Shown: piece after piece, positions 1-8,436 of the stretch
Layout of the letters: the number at the start of each line of letters is the position of its first letter
How positions within the stretch are numbered: position 1 is the stretch's first letter
Assembly (NCBI GenBank): GCA_017391465.1
Contig: JAFOYH010000037.1
Location: 1-62,635, forward strand
Reading direction: 5' to 3'
DNA: 62,635 nucleotides
Source: Lachnospiraceae bacterium
GTDB taxonomy: Bacteria > Bacillota_A > Clostridia > Lachnospirales > Lachnospiraceae
The notes under the pieces: generated by a model
Databases searched by the model: none
What the model saw: only the letters and a program-made list of their open reading frames with translations
Told to the model about the DNA's origin: nothing
Made by a program: the position numbers and the translations under genes

Positions 1-399
1 ATTTTAAAAATCACCAGTGCTATTCTTCTTGTTCTGGCACTTCTGGCGGCGATTTCCTTATCACAAAGCATTTTGAATATCCTTGCTGTTTTTGAATATA
101 TGACAGCCTCCAAAGAAAGCATGGAATTCACATTATATTTCCTGATTTTGAGTTTACTCGCTGTTGTTTCTCTTGTTTTACAGCTTGTTGCCGGTGTCAA
201 AGGTTTAAAAGCCAGCTCCGGGAAAGATTATCCAGACAGCTGCAAAACCTATGGAACACTTTTAATCATTCTTCAGATTGTAAGTATGGTTATTAATATG
301 ATTCTCGGCGGTTTTAATATGTCTCAACTTATTGGCAATGGTTTGAGTCTGATTATCCTGATTCTTTATACATCCAGCGCTGGCAAATTAACTTATTAA
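1..399 (+). CDS. multi-pass membrane protein, 5' end outside window
   Basis: The frame is open from the first base of the window, so the gene begins upstream and only its last 132 codons are visible. The internal TTG at 73 is not a convincing start because the frame continues upstream without a stop. The visible part is strongly hydrophobic, with about four membrane segments separated by short polar loops (a Lys/Ser-rich loop around KGLKASSGKDYPDS). I do not recognise a family and give no function. A strong bidirectional terminator follows directly. It converges on the DUF134-NifX gene. Confidence 0.7.
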   Translation: MLKITSAILLVLALLAAISLSQSILNILAVFEYMTASKESMEFTLYFLILSLLAVVSLVLQLVAGVKGLKASSGKDYPDSCKTYGTLLIILQIVSMVINMILGGFNMSQLIGNGLSLIILILYTSSAGKLTY

Positions 400-423
400 T
401 TTGATTTAAAATATCTTTAAACC

Positions 424-459
424 AAAAAACGATGTCGAAAAATTCCGACATCGTTTTTT
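424..459. terminator. bidirectional rho-independent terminator
   Basis: A perfect 14-bp stem (left arm AAAAAACGATGTCG) with an 8-base loop and T/A runs on both sides lies between two convergent genes, so it can end both transcripts. Confidence 0.9.
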
Positions 460-472
460 CTTTTTGAATAGA

Positions 473-1252
473 TTAATGACATCCATGGCTTCCACAGCTG
501 CCGCCATGTCCACCACAGTTATGACCTTCTTCATGATGATGATCTCCACAGCTATGGCCTTCACCATGTCCATGATGATTACACTGTACATTTGGATTAT
601 ATACAAGACTTCCCGCAAGGAATGCTGCCACCTGCATATCTGCATCACCAAAAGCTCCGCCAAACAGCTGGATGCCCGCTGCTGCAAGTGCATTTCTGGC
701 ACCGCCGCCAATACCGCCACAAATAAGGACATCGACACCTGCTGCTGCAAGAAATCCTCCCAAAGCACCATGACCCTGCCCATTTGTGCTGACAACTTCT
801 GAAGATACAACTTTTCCATCTTCTACATTATAAATCTTAAACTGTTCCGTATGTCCAAAGTGCTGAAATACCTGTCCGTTTTCATATGTTACTGCAATCT
901 TCATATTCTGATCTCCTTTCGATTTATACGCCTTATGTTCACATGACTTTTTGCCCAAACACGGATCTTCACAAAGCATATAATTACCGCCTTCTATTTT
1001 TAATGACGTCCCTTCAATTAAAAAACGTGCCATCTTTTTTCGGGCTTCCGTATATAATGCCTGTATCGTCGATCGTGAACCTTCCATCTTCCGGGCACAA
1101 TCTTCCTGAGAATATCCCATATAATCAATGAGCCGGATGGTTTCATATTCTTCGACAGTTAAAACAATCCCATCGCTCTGATGATCCTGTCCACGAAACC
1201 GATCACATAACGGCAATCGACATACTTTTCGACGCTTCGTTGGTCTGGCCAT
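473..1252 (-). CDS. DUF134 DNA-binding / NifX-type (dinitrogenase Fe-Mo cofactor biosynthesis) fusion protein
   Basis: 259 aa. Residues 1 to about 110 match the DUF134 family: a basic start (MARPTKRRKVCRLP), a sigma-70 region-4-like helix-turn-helix (YSQEDCARKMEGSRSTIQAL) and a Cys cluster. Residues 117 to about 215 match the NifX/NifB-type domain (MKIAVTYENGQVFQHFGHTEQF). The tail from about 220 is rich in His, Cys and Gly and probably binds metal. The family is often annotated with Fe-S or Fe-Mo cofactor handling, but no nitrogenase gene is here, so the function is not established. An internal Shine-Dalgarno (AAAGGAG, 8 bases before ATG at 904) precedes Met117, so the second domain may also be made alone. 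Its promoter overlaps a long palindrome, which suggests autoregulation. Confidence 0.85.
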   Translation of the reverse strand: MARPTKRRKVCRLPLCDRFRGQDHQSDGIVLTVEEYETIRLIDYMGYSQEDCARKMEGSRSTIQALYTEARKKMARFLIEGTSLKIEGGNYMLCEDPCLGKKSCEHKAYKSKGDQNMKIAVTYENGQVFQHFGHTEQFKIYNVEDGKVVSSEVVSTNGQGHGALGGFLAAAGVDVLICGGIGGGARNALAAAGIQLFGGAFGDADMQVAAFLAGSLVYNPNVQCNHHGHGEGHSCGDHHHEEGHNCGGHGGSCGSHGCH

Positions 1253-1274
1253 GAAAACACTCCTTTCTTAATAT

Positions 1275-1303
1275 AGAATAACTCCATTATTAACATATGT
1301 CAA
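1275..1303 (-). promoter_or_regulatory. promoter of the DUF134-NifX gene
   Basis: Minus-strand -35 TTGACA (1298-1303), a 17-bp spacer and -10 TATTCT (1275-1280). The ATG is at 1252 with a GGAG ribosome site between. Confidence 0.75.
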
Positions 1304-1313
1304 TAATGGAGTT
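1280..1313. promoter_or_regulatory. 34-bp palindromic operator candidate across the promoter
   Basis: Twelve-base arms (AACTCCATTATT and its exact complement) flank ACATATGT, itself palindromic. Only one pair in 34 bp is mismatched (1292/1301). It covers the -35 and the whole spacer of the DUF134-NifX promoter, where a repressor would block polymerase. It could also act as a weak terminator of the MATE gene upstream, but there is no good T run. Confidence 0.65.
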
Positions 1314-1349
1314 TCAATTTAATTCTACCTATATTCTCATGTAGCCAGA

Positions 1350-2717
1350 TCAAACATCCCGTGTAATGTTCTTCAGCCATTTACCTGATTTATAACGCCT
1401 ATGTGAAAATGGGAGTTTCAACATTTCATCACAGGTCAAACACAGATAAACAGTCCAAACCGGAAGTTTCAATACAAAGGCTGCAATAAATCCAAGAGGA
1501 ATACATATTCCCCACAGACTGATACCATCAAGAATAAGTCCCATCTTTGTATCACCGCCCGCGCGAAAAACCCCAACAATATAGGTAAGATCTACGGACT
1601 GACAGATAACATAGAAAGCCATAATGATCATCATCTGCCCCAGATATTCTCCAGCCTGTGGCGATAATGTCATAAAACGTTTCGCCAATGGCCAAACACA
1701 TAACACAACTCCGCTTGCAAAAAAGCCAAGAATCATACTCAGGCGAACAAGGCGACTGGCATAAATCTTTGCCAGCGCTTCTTTCTTTTCACCAATTGTT
1801 CGACCAAGAATAATCGCTGTAGCATTCGCTACACCTATAATAACTACATTCGACAACTGTCGTGCCACCTGAGTTACCGAGTTCGCTGCAACCGCTGCGC
1901 TTCCCAAATGTCCAACGACCGCCGATATGGCGGCCATACCAACACCCCATGCCAATTCATTTAATATTACCGGCAATGCATATACTTTAAAATCGCCAAG
2001 CAGCGCCTGATCTCTATGAAGCAGATTCGTCACACGAAGACATACATCTCTATTTATCTTTATACTATATATAAAGACAATCATCACTTCGACAATACGT
2101 GCCAACAGAGTTGCAAGCGCCGCTCCAGCAACACCCATCTCAGGTGCCGGACCAAGTCCAAAAATAAAAATCGCATTAAAAATTACATTAAAAATCAGTG
2201 AGATAAGATATACTGCCGTCGAGATCAATACTTTCTCAACACTTCGCATGATATTTAGATACACCATAGATGCCGCTGCCAATGGAAACGACCAGGATAC
2301 AATTTTCAAATAACGTACGCCTTCCAGAATTACATCCTGTTCAGATGTAAAAATCTTCATCAATGCCTCTGGTGCCAATTGGGAGGCCGCAAAAAACAAC
2401 ACGCCAAGAGACACACCAATCTGCATGGAAATACCCAATACTTTTTCAATCGTATCGATATCTTTCTTTCCCCAATACTGGGCTGTAATCACCGCCGCTC
2501 CTGATGTTAAACCAAACAGGATCAGAGAAAGAATAAAATAAATCTGCCCCGCCAGCGAACTTGCTGACAGGGCGATTTCTCCAACTTTACCAAGCATAAT
2601 TACATCCGCAGACGTAACACCAACATTAATGAGATTCTGAAGTGCCATCGGCAACACGAGGGCAAACACGTTTTTATAAAAAAGTGCCTTATTGTCTTCA
2701 ACAAATCTCAAATCCAT
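1350..2717 (-). CDS. MATE-family multidrug/metabolite efflux transporter
   Basis: 455 aa from the chosen start, the usual MATE length, with about twelve membrane segments in two repeated halves (MatE domains at roughly 20-180 and 240-400). Features include MALQNLINVGVTSADVIMLGKVG near the N terminus and an FGLTSGAAVITAQYWGKKD loop. These transporters export cationic or amphipathic compounds using Na+ or H+; the substrate here is unknown. The start at 2717 has an ideal site (GGAGGCAGGAT before ATG). A longer frame to 2744 would run into the upstream cysE-like gene. The two genes are 13 bases apart and probably co-transcribed. Confidence 0.88.
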   Translation of the reverse strand: MDLRFVEDNKALFYKNVFALVLPMALQNLINVGVTSADVIMLGKVGEIALSASSLAGQIYFILSLILFGLTSGAAVITAQYWGKKDIDTIEKVLGISMQIGVSLGVLFFAASQLAPEALMKIFTSEQDVILEGVRYLKIVSWSFPLAAASMVYLNIMRSVEKVLISTAVYLISLIFNVIFNAIFIFGLGPAPEMGVAGAALATLLARIVEVMIVFIYSIKINRDVCLRVTNLLHRDQALLGDFKVYALPVILNELAWGVGMAAISAVVGHLGSAAVAANSVTQVARQLSNVVIIGVANATAIILGRTIGEKKEALAKIYASRLVRLSMILGFFASGVVLCVWPLAKRFMTLSPQAGEYLGQMMIIMAFYVICQSVDLTYIVGVFRAGGDTKMGLILDGISLWGICIPLGFIAAFVLKLPVWTVYLCLTCDEMLKLPFSHRRYKSGKWLKNITRDV

Positions 2718-2730
2718 ATCCTGCCTCCGA

Positions 2731-3648
2731 TTATTCCCAGACATCCATAGAGGATGGCCCTTTAAATGTCAGTTCCGGACTCTTAACCGTAACCTTGGTA
2801 CGCGCAGGAATGGAACTCGTAATGAATGCGCTGCCGGCAATCACACACTCTTCACCAATCACTGTTTCACCGCCAAGAATGGTCGCTCCGGAATAAATAG
2901 TCACATTATCCTGAATGGTTGGATGACGTTTCACTCCGGCAAGCTGCTGACCACTTCGTGTTGAAAGGGCTCCTAAAGTAACACCCTGATAGATCTTCAC
3001 ATGATTACCAATACATGTTGTTTCACCAATAACAACACCTGTACCGTGATCAATAAAGAAATATTCACCGATGGTCGCTCCGGCATTAATATCAATACCT
3101 GTACGACTATGTGCATGTTCACTCATAATACGTGGAATGAATGGTACATCCATTAAATAAAGCTCATGCGCGATTCTATACACAAAAATAGCAAATAACC
3201 CTGGATAGGAAAAAATAATTTCTTCTTTACTCTTAGCTGCAGGGTCACCATCATACCCTGCCTGCACATCTTTCAAAAGCATCTTCTGAATATCCGCAAG
3301 GCTGGAAAAGAACTTTTTACAGATTTCTTTTGCCTGCATTGCAATCTCTTCTTCCGATTTATTCTGTTCATTCTGATATAATAATGCAATCTTAATCTGC
3401 TCTTTTAAAACAACATAAACTTCAGTCAATGTATTGCCTACAAAATATTCTGGTGCGGTGTCCGTAATATTCTCTGTTCCAAAGTAACCCGGGAACATTA
3501 TACGACGCAATTCCTTGATCACTCCAATAATAGCACCGCGATTCGGCAAATGTTTTCCTTTTTTTATCGCAAATGACTCTTCAGATGAATAAAACTGAGC
3601 CATCTCTCTAACCGCTCTACCAATAACAAGTTTGAATTCTCCGTTCAT
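2731..3648 (-). CDS. cysE: serine O-acetyltransferase
   Basis: 305 aa. It acetylates L-serine with acetyl-CoA to O-acetylserine, the first step of cysteine synthesis, in the cytoplasm. The C-terminal half shows the left-handed beta-helix acyltransferase pattern of hexapeptide repeats (INAGATIGEYFFIDHGTGVVIGETTCIGNHVKIYQGVTLGA in overlapping parts), including the DHGTGVVIGET stretch that carries the catalytic Asp/His of SAT enzymes. The long N-terminal helical region resembles the EpsC/SatA-type clostridial form. The start at 3648 is chosen for its GGAGG site seven bases upstream; the longer frame to 3687 lacks one. No cysteine synthase gene is adjacent. Confidence 0.85.
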   Translation of the reverse strand: MNGEFKLVIGRAVREMAQFYSSEESFAIKKGKHLPNRGAIIGVIKELRRIMFPGYFGTENITDTAPEYFVGNTLTEVYVVLKEQIKIALLYQNEQNKSEEEIAMQAKEICKKFFSSLADIQKMLLKDVQAGYDGDPAAKSKEEIIFSYPGLFAIFVYRIAHELYLMDVPFIPRIMSEHAHSRTGIDINAGATIGEYFFIDHGTGVVIGETTCIGNHVKIYQGVTLGALSTRSGQQLAGVKRHPTIQDNVTIYSGATILGGETVIGEECVIAGSAFITSSIPARTKVTVKSPELTFKGPSSMDVWE

Positions 3649-3707
3649 GCATAATCCTCCATTCGTAAAATCTGTCTCACTTCGCATATGAAGAAAACTG
3701 TATTATT

Positions 3708-3736
3708 ACTATATAAAATATTCTTATTTATGACAA
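3708..3736 (-). promoter_or_regulatory. promoter of the serine acetyltransferase gene
   Basis: -35 TTGTCA (3731-3736), a 17-bp spacer and -10 TATAGT (3708-3713) on the minus strand. It lies just after the marR terminator. Confidence 0.7.
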
Positions 3737-3747
3737 CCATTATATAG

Positions 3748-3778
3748 AAAAAAAAGGGCTGCTGCCAACCCTTTTTTC
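3748..3778 (-). terminator. terminator of the marR-type gene
   Basis: An A6-GGG / CCC-T6 stem around a ten-base loop, starting six bases after the regulator's stop codon. Confidence 0.75.
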
Positions 3779-3783
3779 ATACC

Positions 3784-4203
3784 TTATACCTCAATTCCAC
3801 CTAAAATTCTTAAATTTTGTTTTAGTCGATCGCATTCGTCCGCAGAGAATATCGCTAACACTTCGTTATTCACCTGTTCTACCGCCTCTAAAACACCCTC
3901 CTTAAGATCTCCACCTTTTTTTGTCAAAACAACCTGAATAAAACGACGATCTTCCTTACTAATCGATCGTTTAATCAACTCTTTCTTCTCCATACGCTCC
4001 AGAATTCCGGATATTGTTGAATTTTCCAATTTCAAACGCTCTGCAATCTCCTTTGGACTTCTTTTATCGCTCTCCCACAAACAATATAACACCGCATACT
4101 GAACCGGAGTAATGTCAAAAGCTGAAAGTTTTTCAGTCATTTTCAAAAAAACAGAATGTTGGGCCGTTGTTAATAAGTAATTTACGCACTCTTCCAACTG
4201 CAT
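3784..4203 (-). CDS. MarR-family transcriptional regulator
   Basis: 139 aa, a complete winged-helix MarR protein: an N-terminal dimerisation helix, the recognition region RSPKEIAERLKLENSTISGILERMEKKELI (read in parts, residues about 62-92) and the wing with the D-R-R signature (SKEDRRFIQVVLT). Such regulators bind as dimers to palindromes and often respond to small aromatic or acyl ligands. It is divergent from the crotonase-CoA-transferase operon, with back-to-back promoters 150 bp apart, so that operon is its most likely target; this is inferred from position only. Confidence 0.88.
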   Translation of the reverse strand: MQLEECVNYLLTTAQHSVFLKMTEKLSAFDITPVQYAVLYCLWESDKRSPKEIAERLKLENSTISGILERMEKKELIKRSISKEDRRFIQVVLTKKGGDLKEGVLEAVEQVNNEVLAIFSADECDRLKQNLRILGGIEV

Positions 4204-4229
4204 CTGTTCCTCTCCTTTCTCATCTTTTA

Positions 4230-4258
4230 AGAATAACGGTTTTTTTTTTAGTTGTCAA
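4230..4258 (-). promoter_or_regulatory. promoter of the marR-type gene
   Basis: -35 TTGACA (4253-4258), a 17-bp spacer containing ten consecutive A residues, and -10 TATTCT (4230-4235) on the minus strand. Confidence 0.75.
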
Positions 4259-4406
4259 TATTTTTGCAACTTCATGTCTGTTTTTTTTACCATTTATGCA
4301 ATTTGAATTCATTTGATTTCAATATATTCGTTAAATTGTCCAAAAAAGTCATTGAAATTTCTATGCCAAAATGTTGAATATTGATGATTTTTTAACACCA
4401 GTTTGG

Positions 4407-4435
4407 TTGACTCCCTTCTTTACGAATGATATACT
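4407..4435 (+). promoter_or_regulatory. promoter of the crotonase-CoA-transferase operon
   Basis: -35 TTGACT (4407-4412), a 17-bp spacer and -10 TATACT (4430-4435). The 320-base gap between marR and crotonase holds only the two divergent promoters and the inverted repeat at 4452-4489; I see no small gene in it. Confidence 0.8.
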
Positions 4436-4451
4436 GAACACATAGAAATTA

Positions 4452-4489
4452 GCATGCAAAGTTTTATACGGCAAGCAACTTTCGCATGC
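4452..4489 (+). promoter_or_regulatory. inverted repeat in the 5' leader of the crotonase operon
   Basis: The arms GCATGCAAAGTT and AACTTTCGCATGC pair with one bulged base around a 13-base loop, starting about ten bases after the probable transcription start. It may be an operator for the neighbouring MarR protein or an mRNA-stabilising 5' stem. Confidence 0.55.
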
Positions 4490-4523
4490 AAACAAACTAT
4501 CAATATTTTTAGGAGGCGACATT

Positions 4524-5303
4524 ATGTACAACAATTTATTAATGGAAGTTGAAAACGAAATCGCAGTGGTAACTATTAATCGTCCAAAGGCATTAAACGC
4601 TTTGAACACAGAAACAATCACAGAACTTAACGAATGCCTTAAAGCAATCGAAGAAAGAGATGACATCAAAGTTGTTATCTTAACAGGTTCCGGTCAGAAA
4701 TCTTTCGTAGCTGGTGCTGATATCTCCGAAATGGTTAACCAGAACCCAGTTGAAGGTGCTAAATTTGGTCTGATCGCTAAAGAAGCTTTCGGCAGACTCG
4801 AAAACATGCGTCAGGTTACAATCGCAGCTGTTAACGGTTTCGCTTTAGGTGGTGGATGTGAAATCTCCATGTCCTGTGACTTCCGTGTTGCATCTGACAA
4901 CGCTAAATTTGCTCAGCCAGAAACAGGTCTTGGTATCATCCCAGGTTTCGGCGGAACACAGAGACTTCCACGTTTAACAAACAAAGGTATCGCTAAAGAA
5001 ATGATCTTCACATGTGATATGATCAGCGCTCAGAGAGCATACGAAATCGGTCTTGTTAACCATGTAGTATCTCAGGAAGCACTTATCGACGAATGTAAAA
5101 AAATCGCAGCTAAGATCATCGACAAAGGCAGCTACGCAGTAACTATCGCTAAACGTTGCATCAACATGGGTCTTGATATGGATCTTAACAATGGTTTATC
5201 TCTTGAAGCTCATATGTTCGGTCTTACATTTGCTACAGCAGATAAAAAAGAAGGTATGACAGCATTCCTTGAAAAACGCGGCAGAACATTATCCGATTTC
5301 TAA
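4524..5303 (+). CDS. crt: crotonase (3-hydroxyacyl-CoA dehydratase / enoyl-CoA hydratase)
   Basis: 259 aa, the normal length of short-chain crotonases. It interconverts 3-hydroxyacyl-CoA and enoyl-CoA in the cytoplasm. Visible features are the CoA/oxyanion region KSFVAGADISEM, the GFALGGGCE stretch with the first catalytic Glu (E113) and QPETGLGIIPGFGG with the second (E133). It has a strong AGGAGG site. The next gene, 64 bases on, is a CoA-transferase in the same operon. In butyrate producers crt normally sits with thl, hbd and bcd; here it does not, so the substrate may be 3-hydroxybutyryl-, 3-hydroxypropionyl- or a related CoA. Codons are strongly biased, as in highly expressed genes. Confidence 0.88.
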   Translation: MYNNLLMEVENEIAVVTINRPKALNALNTETITELNECLKAIEERDDIKVVILTGSGQKSFVAGADISEMVNQNPVEGAKFGLIAKEAFGRLENMRQVTIAAVNGFALGGGCEISMSCDFRVASDNAKFAQPETGLGIIPGFGGTQRLPRLTNKGIAKEMIFTCDMISAQRAYEIGLVNHVVSQEALIDECKKIAAKIIDKGSYAVTIAKRCINMGLDMDLNNGLSLEAHMFGLTFATADKKEGMTAFLEKRGRTLSDF

Positions 5304-5367
5304 TTTGAATCGTTATTATTTTACTAAAGCTATTCATTAAACCAATTTTTTAGGAGGCTCACTCAAA

Positions 5368-6921
5368 ATGGCGAAAGCAAAAATCATGACAGCTGCTGAA
5401 GCTGCTGCAATGGTCAAAGACGGTGCTGTAATTAACACAGAAGGTTTCGTACAGTCTGGTCTTGCTGAAACATTAAACAGAGCTTTGGAACAGAGATTCC
5501 TTGAAACAGGTCATCCAAGAGATTTAACTATCTTTACAGTTGCTGGTCAGGGTGCTGGTGCCGGTACCGGTTCCGATCACTTTGCTCACGAAGGTATGGT
5601 TAAACGTCTCATTGCTGGTCACTATAATCTTGCTCCAACACTTCGCACGATGGCAATCGAAGGCAAAATCGAAGCTTACAACCTTCCACAGGGTACTATG
5701 GCTCAGATGGTTCGTGATGCTGCAGGTCATCGTGTTGGCACAATCACACACGTTGGTTTGAACACTTATGTTGACCCTCGTATTGAAGGTGCAAAAGTTA
5801 ACGCAAACACAACAGAAGATATCGTTAAATTAATTGAGATTGAAGGCGAAGAAAAACTCCTCTTCTTATCTCAGCCACTTGACGTAACATTTATCCGTGG
5901 TACATATGCTGACGAATCCGGTAACGTTACACTTGAACATGAATGCTGTACACTCGAAGGTACATCTCTTGCGCAGTGTGCAAAAAACAATGGCGGTTTA
6001 GTATTCGTTCAGGTAGAAAAAGTTGTTGCTAACGGAAGCCTTGACCCACGTAAAGTTAAAATTCCTGGTATCTATGTAGACGGTATCGTTATTGCCGAAG
6101 GCAATGATGGCGCTCAGGTATTCAATCAGGAATATGATGGTTCCATGACAGGCGATTATCGTGCTCCTCTTGGCGCTCTCGAACCTCCTGCATTAGACGC
6201 TAAGAAAATCATTGCACGTCGTGCAGCTATGGAATTAAAAGAAAACGTTGTTGTTAACCTTGGTATCGGTGTTCCTGAATTCGTTTCTGCAGTAGCTAAC
6301 GAAGAAGGTATTGGCGATCAGATGACACTTACTGTAGAAGCAGGTCCTGTTGGCGGCGTTCCTCAGGGCGGTTCCCGTTTCGGTGGTTCCGTAAACGTTG
6401 ACTGTATCCTTGATCAGCCATACCAGTTCGACTTCTACGATGGTGGCGGTATTGACCAGGCATTCCTCGGTCTTGCTCAGGTTGATGAACACGGTAACCT
6501 CAACGTAAGTAAATTCGGCGGCCGTATCGCCGGATGTGGCGGATTTATCAACATCTCCCAGAACGCTAAAAATGTTTACTATGTAGGTACATTCACAACT
6601 GGCGGTCTTAAGATTGCTACAGGTGACGGAAAACTTACAATCGTTCAAGAAGGTAAATCCAAGAAATTTATCAAAGAAGTTGAACAGATTACATTCTCCG
6701 GTCCTTACGCAGCTAAGATTGGCCAGCCAGTTATGTACATCACAGAACGTGCTGTATTTGAACTTCGTCCAGATGGCGTTTACTTAACAGAAATCGCACC
6801 TGGTATCGATTTACAGACACAGATTCTCGACCTTATGGATTTCGTACCTAAGATGGATGGCGAACCTAAACTTATGGACGAACGCATCTTCAAAGATGAA
6901 CTCATGGGTCTTGCAAAATAA
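5368..6921 (+). CDS. pct: propionate CoA-transferase-type acyl-CoA:acetate/short-chain CoA-transferase
   Basis: 517 aa, a fused alpha-beta class I CoA-transferase. It moves CoA between acetyl- or propionyl-CoA and short-chain acids such as lactate, acrylate or 3-hydroxyacids through a glutamyl-CoA thioester. The catalytic Glu lies in TVEAGPVGGVPQGG at residue 324, the position reported for Clostridium propionicum Pct (about 524 aa). An N-terminal half with GQGAGAGTGSDHFAHEGMVKR and a C-terminal half with GGFINISQNAK complete the fold. It has an AGGAGG site and follows crt in one operon. In a lactate user this enzyme makes lactoyl-CoA for the acrylate route (family knowledge); lactoyl-CoA dehydratase genes are not in the window. 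Confidence 0.87.
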   Translation: MAKAKIMTAAEAAAMVKDGAVINTEGFVQSGLAETLNRALEQRFLETGHPRDLTIFTVAGQGAGAGTGSDHFAHEGMVKRLIAGHYNLAPTLRTMAIEGKIEAYNLPQGTMAQMVRDAAGHRVGTITHVGLNTYVDPRIEGAKVNANTTEDIVKLIEIEGEEKLLFLSQPLDVTFIRGTYADESGNVTLEHECCTLEGTSLAQCAKNNGGLVFVQVEKVVANGSLDPRKVKIPGIYVDGIVIAEGNDGAQVFNQEYDGSMTGDYRAPLGALEPPALDAKKIIARRAAMELKENVVVNLGIGVPEFVSAVANEEGIGDQMTLTVEAGPVGGVPQGGSRFGGSVNVDCILDQPYQFDFYDGGGIDQAFLGLAQVDEHGNLNVSKFGGRIAGCGGFINISQNAKNVYYVGTFTTGGLKIATGDGKLTIVQEGKSKKFIKEVEQITFSGPYAAKIGQPVMYITERAVFELRPDGVYLTEIAPGIDLQTQILDLMDFVPKMDGEPKLMDERIFKDELMGLAK

Positions 6922-6943
6922 TTTAATATTTTAACAAATTCAA

Positions 6944-6980
6944 GGGGGAGAGTGATTTTTCTCTCTCCCCTGTTTTATTT
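6944..6980 (+). terminator. terminator of the crt-pct operon
   Basis: A GGGGGAGAG / CTCTCTCCCC stem with an eight-base loop followed by TGTTTTATTTTT, about 20 bases after the pct stop. Confidence 0.88.
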
Positions 6981-6982
6981 TT

Positions 6983-7004
6983 CAAAGCGTATTCCTACGC
7001 TTTG
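6983..7004 (+). promoter_or_regulatory. second stem-loop upstream of the GntP-type permease gene
   Basis: A perfect nine-base inverted repeat (CAAAGCGTA) with a TTCC loop directly after the pct terminator and 48 bases before the permease ATG. It could be a leader stem or an operator. No clear -35/-10 pair was found for the permease gene. Confidence 0.45.
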
Positions 7005-7052
7005 TGTTGTACTTTGAAAAGATAATATAACCTCAAGGGGGCAATTTTTGTT

Positions 7053-8360
7053 ATGAATTTTGGTATTTTAGTATTATTAATTGCTTTATTATTGTTCGGT
7101 GTGTTAGCATTTAAACAGATCAGCGCTTTGATCCTTGCTCCACTCGTATCTATTTTTGTAATCGTTTGCTCTGGCTTGCCAATTCTTGATTCCTTAAAGA
7201 ATTTGTTCATGCCTAACGCATCTGCTTATGTAACAAGTTACTTCTTAACATTCTTCGTTGGTGCATTATTCGGTGCAGTTTACCAGCATACAGGTGCTGC
7301 TGAATCTATCTCCAAGACACTTGCTGGTCTTTGCAAAGGTAAATTCGTTGCTCCAATCATCATGACAATCACTGGTATCCTTACATACGGTGGTGTATCC
7401 GGTTTCGTAGTATTCTTCGTAATCTACCCAATCGCTTTGAATATGTTTAAAGAAGCAAACTTAACACGTCGTTTGATCCCAGGCGCTATCTCCGCTGGTT
7501 GCTGGACATGGTCCATGTATGGTCCTGGTTCTCCATCTATCCAGAACGTTATCGCTATGGACAGCTTAGGAACACCTTCTACAGCATCTTTAATTCCTTC
7601 CATTATCGCTACAGTTGGTACATACGTTCTCATCTTCGTATGGTTAGAAGGAAGAACAAGAAGCTTCTCCAAAAAAGGTTATGGTTTCGTAGACAATACA
7701 CTTAAATTCCAGTTAAGTGATGAAGAAATGGCTATGGATGATGACAAAGATCTTCCAAGCTTCATTATCTCCATGATTCCTATCGTAGCTATTCTTGTTT
7801 GCTTCAATATCGTTAAACTTCCTGTTGAAACAGCAGTATTTATCGGTGTTGCTTTAGCTACAATCCTTATGTGGAAATATGTTGGAAGCTTTGATAAATG
7901 GCTTGCAGTATTCAACGAAGGTGCAGCTAACTCTGGTGTTTCCATCCTTAACACAGCGATCGTTGTTGGTTTCGGTGGTGTAGTTAAAGCTACTCAGGGC
8001 TTCACAGATCTCGTTGCTATGCTTAAGACATTCGATATGCCATCCCTCGTATTCGTTATGATCACAGTTGCTATCTGTGCGGGTGCTTGTGGTTCCGCTT
8101 CCGGTGGTATGGGTGTTGCGTTCAACGCATTAACAGAAACATATATCGAACTTGGTGCTAATCTTGAACACGTTCATCGTATCGCAGCAATTGCAGCTGG
8201 TACTCTTGACTCCTTACCACATCAGGGTGCTCAGATCACATTGCTCGGTATCTGTAAACTTACTCACAAAGAAGCTTATCTTGATATCTTCGTTACACAG
8301 ATCGTTATCCCATTCATTGCATGCTTCATCTTCATTATCTTTGCATCCATGGGACTTTAA
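7053..8360 (+). CDS. GntP-family carboxylate/hydroxyacid permease
   Basis: 435 aa with about twelve membrane segments and a polar central loop (LSDEEMAMDDDKDLPSF). It carries family-like stretches such as YGGVSGFVVFF and GACGSASGGMGVAF. GntP permeases import gluconate and other hydroxyacids; some clade members take up 3-hydroxybutyrate. It lies directly after crt-pct on the same strand, separated by a terminator, with the same strong codon bias, so the imported acid may be the substrate activated by the CoA-transferase (inference). A GGGGG-type ribosome site precedes the ATG. The substrate cannot be read from sequence alone. Confidence 0.75.
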   Translation: MNFGILVLLIALLLFGVLAFKQISALILAPLVSIFVIVCSGLPILDSLKNLFMPNASAYVTSYFLTFFVGALFGAVYQHTGAAESISKTLAGLCKGKFVAPIIMTITGILTYGGVSGFVVFFVIYPIALNMFKEANLTRRLIPGAISAGCWTWSMYGPGSPSIQNVIAMDSLGTPSTASLIPSIIATVGTYVLIFVWLEGRTRSFSKKGYGFVDNTLKFQLSDEEMAMDDDKDLPSFIISMIPIVAILVCFNIVKLPVETAVFIGVALATILMWKYVGSFDKWLAVFNEGAANSGVSILNTAIVVGFGGVVKATQGFTDLVAMLKTFDMPSLVFVMITVAICAGACGSASGGMGVAFNALTETYIELGANLEHVHRIAAIAAGTLDSLPHQGAQITLLGICKLTHKEAYLDIFVTQIVIPFIACFIFIIFASMGL

Positions 8361-8398
8361 GATTTGGTTATTGAACTAAGTTTATTAAAGCAATTATT

Positions 8399-8436
8399 AA
8401 AGGCCGTAAACCTTCGGGTTTACGGCCTTATTTTTA
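8399..8436 (+). terminator. terminator of the GntP-type permease gene
   Basis: An AAGGCCGTAAACC stem closed by a TTCG tetraloop and followed by a T run. A textbook structure. Confidence 0.92.

Noticed and set aside
406..819. Open frames opposite the His/Cys-rich tail of the DUF134-NifX gene
   Set aside because: Low-complexity by-products of GGC/CAT repeats; no ribosome site.
2718..2744. Longer N terminus of the MATE protein starting at 2744
   Set aside because: It overlaps the end of the acetyltransferase gene and lacks a good ribosome site, while GGAGGCAGG lies directly before Met at 2717.
4361..4669. Minus-strand frame overlapping the crotonase promoter and start
   Set aside because: It runs antisense through a well-supported promoter and a strongly coding gene.
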